Origin: Macropodus opercularis
Lineage: Eukaryota > Chordata > Actinopteri > Anabantiformes > Osphronemidae
Length of the DNA: 64,000 nt
Assembly: GCA_030770545.1 (NCBI GenBank)
Contig: JAUCMP010000026.1
Span: 5,560,501-5,624,500, forward strand
Direction of reading: 5' to 3'
Shown here: positions 55,081-64,000 of the stretch, in pieces
How positions within the stretch are numbered: the first letter of the stretch is position 1
Layout: each line of letters opens with the position of its first letter
Program-made: the position numbers and the translations under genes
Notes under the pieces: generated by a model
What the model saw: only the letters and a program-made list of their open reading frames with translations
Told to the model about the DNA's origin: nothing
The model's database searches: none

Positions 55081-58000
55081 TTATACACTGAGCCAGCAGG
55101 ACAGGTGGAGGATCTGGGAGTCAGGCAAGTCCAGGACTGGAACCAGGGCGAGGGACGGACTAGACGCTTCCAGAGAGCTTCTCAAACTTTCTTCAAGTCC
55201 TAGAAGATAAAGTGGGGAAGGGAGAAACAGGATGAGATTAAAAGAAGAAGGAGGTGATAGTTTTATGAGAGTTGTGGAGTTGGACATTATGTTCTCATAG
55301 AGCTGCTCCCCTCGACCTGGAAACACAGGCCTATTTAGAAATTAGTGGCATTCTTAAGTCCTTGTCAGACTGCAGCCCCCCATTCAAATCCCTGCAGTGC
55401 AGACATATGGTCAGCAAAGACTAAACTCTAATACCCCTCCTAAACCTGCGCATACAAAGGAACGCACACTCACAGAGAAACGGAGACAGGGGACATCCCT
55501 GTCACGCCCGTGGACAATTGAGTAGCTCGCTGGGAGATCTGGTGGAATGGATCCCCCGCTCCATGTTAGGAAGCTGTGTTGGGACCCGCGTCCAGCTTAA
55601 CTGGCGCTGTGACATGTTGGTCTGTGTGTATGTGAGGCTGGACTACAGACAGACAGTGGACATGTGAGAATTCACCGAGCGTCTTAGAGCCCGGACTTGA
55701 TGACAGCCTGTCTATTTAGCAGCAGCCTGCTGGGATGTTGCCCCTTCCTGTTTCTGCTCTGTGCACTAATTGGTGCAAGTCTCCTGTCTCATGGTTGACT
55801 GGTCTTATTTCTTCTGATTTAACAGTATGCTGGATGGGACTTGGGTGTGGTCATTGTGATGTGACATGGTCATAATAGAGCTGCACATGTGGGAAAGCAG
55901 AGTCATACTATCGCTGCTGCACACATCAGTCTCTTCACATTCACAGTGGCATCTGTCTAATAGATTTATGTCAAAATGTACTTTCTGACCAATTATCTCA
56001 AGTCTCAGCGGACAAACAGAAAGCGACGCTCTTTTAATAACACATACTGTGTCAGTCTGCAGATCTTCTACTCTCTTTCCCTGACAAATCTGGATGCCAC
56101 TGATTTATATCCATCAATCAGAGCTGAGGTGTCATCATCACAAAAACAAAGATCCCTGGTAAGTTTAGAGTTGGCCATAAAATGTTCCTCCTTGTCTATG
56201 TAGCTTTAAAACGAGTTGTGTGTCAGTCAGTGAGAACAGCTTTTGGTCTTCTGGTTCTGCTTCATGGCTTTGTCCCGATTCTAACGTAAACGCACGTCCT
56301 CTGGAGTAAAATGTGCTATATAAATAAATAAATATTTGGCCTTGGCTTTGCTTTATTGTGTGACATCAATGTGAACTTCAGCACTATTTAATAAGCCTGG
56401 TTCTCTTTCATTTGAAGCACGCGCAGCATGACACACATCCTTACAAAGAGCCCACACACCCTAATTAGCTAATATGCACTACAGCTTAAAATGCCCCCAC
56501 TGAACACAGGCTTTTTCTGCACAGCATTAAAAGCCTAAATATGTGTTATCAGAGCATGCAGTGCACCCTGGGAGTAGGACCCTCTAGAGGTTGCCAGCTG
56601 ACAACAGAATGAGCTATGCAGATCACAGACAGGGGATGGTTTTATTAAGAGAAGAAACACACCCTTCATCACACCTTGCGCACGGAGCCCGTTTCATGTT
56701 TGGACGAACAGATAGGAAACATGGTTGAGAGTCTCTTTCAGTGGCAGCGTACACAGACACTGCATACGCGTGGATGTGGGGGGTGAAGGTGACTTGAGTG
56801 ACCATGCAATTTATTAAAATTGAAAAAAAAGTCAGTTCTGCCCCAAATCTTTCTTAATCCTTTTGCAAAAATTACCCAGAGTCCTTGGATGAGCATTTCC
56901 CCTCCCACACCCTATTCACCACGCCTTGGTTCCTCAGCCGGGGGGTCTCATTGAGGGGCCCAGCGGACGGAAGAAGAGTAAAATTCAAAAGCCATCACAT
57001 TAGCAATGGCATGGAAGTGGACCAGCTATTATTCTGCTTCACGGCAAAGGCTGCTGTTAAATCTCTAGTTTCTCAAACACCAAACCACTCCTAATGACCA
57101 CACGATCCCTTAATGCTAAACCAGCAGCAGCCATTTTCTGAGTTTGAATTGATTAATACAAAAATATTGAAAGCCAAAGCGAACAGAAGGAGGGGTTCCT
57201 GCGTGGCGAGGTCGATGCCTGCTGGGCTTATGGGGCTTTTAAGCAGTGGCCAAGGCCCAGAGCCAGTGGTTTTTAGTTGTGCTACACTGACTTCCAAACT
57301 GGTCAAATTGACCGGTAAACGAGGTGGCAATTAGAAAGTGTTGGCTCATGAAAATTGTTCATTTAGTCCAAGGAGCAGGAAAAGGCCGGGTGGGTGCTAG
57401 AGAGACACAAGGCGTCTTCACCTTCATAGCTATGATCAATAACTTCACATCAACAACAAATCGCAGGGATGTTGAATGTGAAAGGAATTGTTTATGGGGA
57501 CGAGCCTCCCAGCCTGATCGATTTGTGTTTTGGTTTGTTGTCACTGCTCTGGTTAAGATGCCGGGCACCAGGCGGCAGACAGCGACTAACAATGAACGTA
57601 CTGGAACTGGACATTATTGCTGGTTTGAGAAAAAACGATTTAAGCTAAAATGTTTTACTTTCTACTACGGCGTGTAATACTGAATGCATCATAACAATTT
57701 CCAACTAAAACAGCACAAGACCTTATTCATGTCCTCTAAACGCTGACGTCTTCTTGACTTGCAGGGGCCTCTAGTTGAGAAAAACCTTCCTATCGTAAGT
57801 AACAAGTTGAGACAAGATGTTTAAAGGTTTTATTTGGAGCATATGTCACGTCTATCAGCTGTGAATCCTAACGCAAGCGACTGAAAGGAGGGGTGTGCAG
57901 TCACATTTTGGCCCGGTGCGGTCTGTCTGCTCGCTAACAGCAGCAGTTCTGAGGCTGTGGCTTCCAGTGCCAGAGGTGTTACTTTTCCTCCTTTGACTTT

Positions 58001-61000
58001 TTGGATTCATCACCCAATGAGCAGAGGCTGTGACCCATAAACACCCATGGGAAAGCTTGGAGGGCTGGGCTGTGCGTGCGGGGTACGGTAACAGATTCCA
58101 GCTCGATGATGAGTCAGGAAATGGCTTTAGGGACTCAGTCTCTGTAATCCATAATCAAAGACACATACATGTCAAGGGCGAATACCTCGACTTTGCTGTA
58201 CAATATTATTTCAAATCTGACCTTATTAACATTTTGTCTGTTTTTGTCATATCATTATGACATATCTGTACCTATTTATTAATGCTTTTACATGTACAGT
58301 AGTTCCTCTTATGGGTGTGGTTCTTTTTACTATTATTTGTTATTTATAGATTATTCATTTCCACAATATTCAGAGAATATTTCAACTTGAATTTGTTTCT
58401 AATCCTAAAATTAGAATTAAAAGTTATATTTGAGGCAACCTAAAAAAAATCCTCCTCATTGCCATATCCTCTTAGTTTGATTTTGATGATAATGATAAAA
58501 AAAACCCACACAAACTGTATTTCATCAGACAATACAAATTACAATTATATAATTAGGTATGAAATCAAACAGCGCTGTTCATCTGTCAAGTGAATCAAAA
58601 TAAATCCTAAACAGATCAAGCTTCTTTTCCAATTCATCACTGGTAACCATAATTTCATGTCCTCCAGACGATGAGTTATGTCAAAGCGAAAAATGACGGT
58701 TTGGCACGGATTCAAAAATGTTAATTGACTGCTTCAGCGATGACTTGACAACTGAGGCTGTGTGATCGATGTGCTCGTCGCCCTTTTCCCTCGGAGAGAA
58801 TGTCTCTCAGGATAAAACAAATACCGCTCCACATTTGCCTTGATGAGAACCTAGGATCCTGGGAGCAGGAGACGGTGGCGTATAAAAGTGTAATGATGAC
58901 AAAAGACTGCGCCAGCTGCTTGGGTTACTGTACACAGTGCAGACGCAACAAATGACTTACAATAATTAAACACAGGAAGGAATGGTGATCGTCTGGAGAG
59001 ACTGCTTCCAAGAATACTTTACGGAGTTTACTTAATCAACGGCAGCTCAAACTTTCTTTGAAAGAGCAGAGACAGGCTGTCACTTTGTTTTCATTAATAT
59101 GATGATGTAGATCTCACAAGTTGCCTCTAACAGAGCAGCGTATTTGCGATAAACCCCATTAATGAGAGTAAATATTGAACTTATTTAAATCCTGTGTGTG
59201 TAGTGTCTTCAGTAACATACCCTCAGCAATCTGTGTTGCCAGTGAGTGGGCACCTCTGAAGAACACCCTGGCACACAGTGGCACCAGGTCAGCCTCCATC
59301 TTCTCAATGGCCCTCTTCAACGTCACACCTACTGCTTCTGTTAGCTCCCGTACACCCGTAGCCAGCGGGTCATCAGCGGGTTCAGTCAGCCAAAGGGAAA
59401 GAGAAGCACTGCACCTGTCAGCAGACATCGTAGCGTGGCACTGCACACATGTGGACGCCATCTTTTTCGTCACGCGGCAACACGTCCTTTTGGTAAAATC
59501 ATCCTGAATTGCAGATACGTGAAGCTCGACAGCCGCCCCCCTCGGTAAAGCGGGCACCACAGCCACCAGTAACGGAGCCGCTTTGAGCTCAGGCTCCCAC
59601 AGCAGGTCCTGCAATGCACACGGAATATTCAAGGCAAATTATTTAATGTAACGGAATAAACAACCTTCCTCCATCGACACTGAGCATAACTGTAAAGCAA
59701 ATGATAAATATTCTGCCACCTTTCTAAGAAGATCAACACGTCACGGCAGGTTTACCACATGTAGGGGGAAACTGCTTCAATTTCATCTACAGAGCCCAAA
59801 CCTCTTCTCCTCTGGACTGAGGGCCATTAGCAGTAACAAAATGTCTTGGAGCAGTGGTACAATGTGGCCCTCTAATAATACTTCGCTGTGGCTTCATCTG
59901 CTAATGGGAGAGAAATGAGTGTTTTATATAACCGTCATTTCAGTAGGAGTCGATAGGGCAAAAACACTTAACCCCCGTTTCAATTTGCTGGATCAATTTT
60001 CATCCACTTACACCCCGGTTTGAAGTGCAGAATAATAACAGGTTACTTACATTTTATTTTGATATTCCCTCACAAAAAAAGACAAATCATTGACGAGAGC
60101 AGACGACGCCCTCTTTGTCCCCTCGACAGACGGACCTGTCATGACCCAATCCACGGGCTTCACTGAAGCAGCACTCGCCTTCAGATTAAACTTCGGCAAA
60201 CGCTTAATTGTGCATCAACGGCCAACCGCTCGCCGAGCAGTTCTGAACGATGGTGCGTGCAGGGGTTTCTTCACTCAGCTGATTAAGAGCTCGTTGCGAT
60301 CAACAATAGCAGACAGAAGAGCAAAGAACAATAGCCGTGTCAGCGCAGGCCTCTTAGCATGTCAGACAAAGTGACAGCTCACATACGTGTCCTCTGCTTT
60401 GATAAATGTTATATTAGCACTTTTGGCTCAAGCTAGGTATTCTCCTAGAGGGACCTGCTTCTGCACTTGTCAATTGTGATTGAACATGGACCAGAGAGTG
60501 GGAGCAGAGCAGAGAAGTGACAGGACAGTGGGACCTTGCTCAGCCAGGCTTAAAGGCCACCCTGCAGGCCTTGGGTGCTGATGTACTACACCCAACTGTC
60601 CATCCACAAGCAGACCAGGCGATTTCAGCATTCGGCTCAAGCCTCTGGCAGGACTTTATTGTCACTGCACAGTTTCTGGCTTTTTGTCAGAGCTGTCGAG
60701 CAAGTTCACATCAGTCCATATTTGTTTCTTTATTAATGCATCCATCAAAATGTAACATTAAGTGCAAAGTTTGTTCAGTGGGTCTCAGCATTACTATGAG
60801 TGTGCCTTGTGTGTGTGTGGTTGCTGTGGTCATTAGGTTTCCCTGCCAGAGGAGGAAGAGGGGGTACACAGGCTGACACCCCTACCTGCCCAGGGATCAG
60901 TTATTAAATTACCCCAATAAAACACAAACTCTGATATATGGTGGAGCTAAGTTCTGGAGAAGTAAGTTAAGGGAGGGGGGGGGGTGTAGAGGCCTCTGTT

Positions 61001-63654
61001 CTGCTCTTCACCAACCACTTAGCACAATCCATCTCATTACTTCATCCTACTTCACTTCCAGGGCATGCAGCCATTTCCCCCAGTGCTCTCTCACTCCGTC
61101 GGCAGCAGGTAAACACATGAAGTGTGGATCTGCTGCGCTCAGCTCTCTACGCTGATGGGGTGTGACCTGCCTCTCTTTATGTTTGTTTTCTTTCTCCCCA
61201 CTTTCTTCCCTCTAACCCACGTCTGCCTGCAGCGTGCGGCGGGTTGGAGGGTCGGGAGGCGTGAAAGCCGAACGGTAAACACGGTAATAAGGAAGTGGTG
61301 TAAAAGCGGGGAACAGCAGGGAGCTGATGGGACTGCACTGCTTAGCCAGTTCCCCTACATTTCCTGCCCAGCGGGACGCCTTCAGCATGTGGCTCTATGT
61401 CTCAGCACTTACTGTAGCACTGTCAGTCTGCTATAATATCGTTTTCCATTCACTCCCTCATTCACTGGCTGTTCTGAAGATCCCACTCTAAGGCTTGTCA
61501 GACTGTGTTTGTGTAAATGAAACACAAAGAGCCATATCTATGGGTTGAAGGCAAGGGCATGAGGCCATTAGTAAACCACGACAGAAGAAGAGTTATTTCA
61601 AAACTCCCAAGAAAAGAGAAGGAGAAGTAAGGAAATAAAAAAGGCAAGAAAGAGAGAGAGAAATTAGGTCATAAACATGTTATTAATAGAACTTATACAA
61701 TACAACAAACGTGTTGCTTTCGTACTTTGATATGTTTCAGAACCTGTTATTGCTACACAAATGAAACCTGTTTAACATTTATTGACTCACATCAACATCT
61801 CCCTGTTCATCAAACCCTTGCACACACACAGGCAAACAGGCTCTTTGTGGCTTAATGCACCGTAAATACAATTTCACACTCATAGCGACTCCACTATGCT
61901 CCCAATTAACCCTGCAAGCGTCTTCCTCCACCTGATTAGAGAAATTATCAACGCACAACAACATGGCCCTGTGCTTTCTCACACACACACACACACACAC
62001 ACACACTTTTCCATCATAAACATAGATTTCAAATCACGAATTGTAACTCAAAACGCTTGTGGTTTGTTTAAAAGCCCAATATACTATCAAGACATTCTAA
62101 TAAAATAAGACAAGTGCCAATCAAATGTTTTTAACCTTTAATTTCTTGAAGTCTTTATACTGACTATTATTCCTTATAACTATAATCTAATCATTATATT
62201 TTTTATATTTTAATTATATATAGAAATATATATTATTAATTATTTACTGACATTTAATTTGTGTCAATTGTTGAAGTTTAGTAAAGTAACAGGTGTCACC
62301 TTTTATTCTAATTTTTAGTTTAATAATTTACATCAGTCTGTTTAATATAAATTATGATGTCAGTCCTAGGTCCAGTCCTGGGTCACCTAAATAAATATTT
62401 TTGATTAATATAACATGATAATAGCCTGATGGAAGCACAACAGATGGGCAATGCTGTCCAGCTTCAGTGACCTCTGACATGAGCCTGGTCTTATCAGCCC
62501 CCTCAGCCTTGCTTTTAATTAGCCCTGTTATCTGAGCTGTCCTCCGCATATTAAACTGATAATACATGACCAAGTTAATAAGTAAATAGCAGCTCTTGAC
62601 TAATTAAATTCCATAAGAAATATCTAATATTGGAAAGACGTGAGGATATGAATGATACATTTTTAATTTCATTTACTGGTGTATTATTGAGGATATAACA
62701 AACTTGACATCCTTGCTGCAGTTTTTAACACCATTCACTACAGCACGGAGCCACATGTTGGAGGTGGGCTCGTGCCTCTCTCCCTCAGGCCTTATTCCCA
62801 TAGCTAGACAGATTACTGTGGGAGGATGGGGCTGCCAGGGGGAGACCGGTGCCCCTGCTCGACGCACGGAGCACAGGTTCCAGGCTGGGGTGGTGGAATG
62901 GAGGCAAGGATGCAGGGAGGTGGCAGGAAAGCGGGGTGGAGGGGGGGGGGGGGGGGATAAGCTGCTGTGAGAGTTGAACGGCGTTCCAAAATGGTGTGTG
63001 GGGGCAAAGGATTAGAGCGGCTCTGAGGAAGACATCTGCTTCTGTGCCAAGCTCCACATCATCAAAGACACCAGCGTTTCCCACATCATCAACTTTTCAT
63101 GAGCGCACTCACTGGTAAATATCAGTCGCAGCGGCTTGGGTCTCACGGGGCAGAGAGGGGTGAGGAACTTTCCCTTATTTCACAACTATAAAACACTATT
63201 CTGAAAGGCCTCCGAAAAACTTGGATACCATATAAAGTTTCTCTTCTTTCACTTATTAATTGATGCATGAATTCCACTGTCTTTTAATCCATTAGTTATG
63301 TGTTCATAGTTTGTGGGTGTAATAGCACAATGCAAGTATAATCGATATTCAGTCAGACACGGCCTCATTAACCACTGGCGGGGAATACATGAACAAAAGT
63401 CTCACCTTCTCTTCAAGCGCAGCCTTCAGCATGCTCTCCCAGACGGCCCTGACGACGGGGACATCTTGGCGCCTCGTGGTGTAGCAGTGAGCTTGGACAA
63501 CGTGAGCCAGAGTCAAGCTACTGATCACGGCTTCCAGAACCTTCTTTACGTAGCTGAAGGATAAGACAGCCTGTGTCCTGGTGCCGGCCTTCGCCAGCTG
63601 CATTGTGCACGGGACCAAAGCAATTTGTCCAGCACAGAAAACTGACTCATCTAC
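55081..63654 (-). CDS. dph6: Diphthine--ammonia ligase, C-terminal RidA-like part (partial)
   Basis: Last step of diphthamide synthesis: ATP-dependent amidation of diphthine on eEF2 in the cytosol. Only the 3' end is in the window. Three coding exons, 63406-63654, 59221-59608 and 55081-55199 (249, 388 and 119 nt), join in phase to 251 aa plus stop. The first carries the RidA/YjgF-like FCAGQIALVP and ends EEK. The second supplies the domain's LPRGAAVELHVSA and starts a second, degenerate RidA-like domain (ending ADLVPLCARVFF). The last encodes LALVPVLDLPDSQILHLSC and the stop. Two C-terminal RidA-like domains are known in yeast and plant Dph6; the short human protein lacks them. The ATP-binding N-terminus must lie beyond 64,000. 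Identity rests on these domains plus position next to aqr. A missed small exon is possible but phases do not require one. Confidence 0.82.
55200..59220 (-). other. dph6: Last dph6 intron (4.0 kb)
   Basis: Bounded by donor GAGG|GTATGT and acceptor CTTCTAG|GACTTG. Low-copy sequence without recognised nested genes. A stretch near 57,110-57,260 is open on both strands and contains an AT-rich homeodomain-like TTGATTAATAC at 57,149-57,159. Confidence 0.55.
61980..62006. repeat. (CA)13 microsatellite
   Basis: Uninterrupted dinucleotide repeat in the dph6 intron. Confidence 0.95.
62468..62562. promoter_or_regulatory. Candidate enhancer: DR1-like, GATA and homeodomain motifs
   Basis: Within 95 bp: a nuclear-receptor DR1-like element, TGACCTCTGACAT (62,468-62,480, one mismatch); GATA-type motifs at 62,491-62,496 (TTATCA), 62,528-62,533 (TTATCT) and 62,557-62,562 (TGATAA); and a homeodomain TTAATTAG at 62,515-62,522. 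Clustering of this kind resembles conserved non-coding elements, but conservation could not be examined. Confidence 0.3.
62941..62956. repeat. G16 homopolymer
   Basis: Sixteen G residues preceded by gtgga. A likely polymerase-slippage site, so the exact length in the assembly is uncertain. Confidence 0.9.
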
Positions 63655-64000
63655 CTGGAGAAGTGAAGACAGAAGAAAAACAGTGACGACAAGAGCAAGA
63701 GCAACAAAAATACTAACAGATATTAAATCAAAACCACTGCAGTAATGATGAAACTTTACTCTTGTGTGGCACATGTGGAGTCATATTTTTGCAGTGTATT
63801 ATTAAGACCACATAATTTATACAGTCAACTTTAACCAACTGCTGCAGCTATTCAAGCAGAAAACTAGATGCAAAAAACCCGTAATTAAACTCTTAAATGA
63901 GTTTTACAAAAAAAACAGAATCATCGGTGAGGTGCCATAATCAAATTAACATTAATTATAAGCGTATTATCAGTGCATTCATTAACAAGCTCCACTTCTC
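63655..64000 (-). other. dph6: dph6 intron continuing past the window edge
   Basis: Starts at the acceptor TTCTCCAG of the exon at 63,406-63,654. No further exon is evident before the window ends, so the remaining dph6 exons lie beyond 64,000. Confidence 0.6.

Larger units (their letters stand above)
59609..63405 (-). other. dph6: dph6 intron with microsatellites and a motif cluster
   Basis: 3.8-kb intron. It holds (CA)13 at 61,980-62,006, a G16 run at 62,941-62,956, a very AT-rich stretch about 62,170-62,340 and a dense transcription-factor motif cluster at 62,468-62,562 (separate entry). No nested gene is recognised. Confidence 0.55.

Overview
The window is a vertebrate, almost certainly teleost, nuclear genomic segment with GT-AG introns, CA/GT microsatellites, a long minisatellite and degenerate fish-type dispersed repeats. 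Four recognisable protein genes plus one small unnamed gene all lie on the minus strand: gjd2 (connexin 35/36), actc1 (cardiac alpha-actin), an unnamed 72-residue membrane protein, aqr (Aquarius, the intron-binding spliceosomal helicase), and the 3' part of dph6 (diphthine--ammonia ligase). This order and orientation matches the human 15q14 block GJD2-ACTC1-AQR-ZNF770-DPH6. No ZNF770-like gene is visible between aqr and dph6.

Layout, left to right. 1-1030: gjd2 3' flank. 1031-2619: gjd2 in two coding exons (304 aa). 2620-4134: intergenic gap with E-box and MEF2-type motifs. 4286-6463: actc1 in six coding exons (377 aa), with a non-coding first exon, TATA box and CArG box at 6854-6976. 7080-12985: mostly featureless intergenic DNA with an octamer-containing cluster near 7.6 kb. 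About 12,987-15,262: a tandem array of about 77 units of 29-30 bp. 15,836-16,054: small membrane protein. 18,594-51,327: aqr, 35 coding exons, 4,410 coding nt, 1,469 aa, every junction phase-consistent, plus a probable non-coding first exon near 51.65-51.85 kb. About 51.9-55.0 kb: intergenic. 55,081-63,654: the last three coding exons of dph6 (251 aa), encoding two RidA/YjgF-like domains; its catalytic N-terminus lies beyond 64,000.

The genes do not form one pathway. Connexin 35/36 makes neuronal electrical synapses, actc1 builds sarcomeric thin filaments, Aquarius acts in the activated spliceosome, and Dph6 amidates diphthine on elongation factor 2. What unites them is conserved vertebrate linkage. 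The least explained items are the 72-aa gene, the two-class minisatellite, the hairpin around the gjd2 splice donor, and motif clusters in the non-coding DNA. Exon limits were placed by eye from splice consensus, reading phase and remembered family sequence; transcription starts and poly(A) sites are inferences. I see no prokaryotic, plasmid, viral-genome or toxin content.
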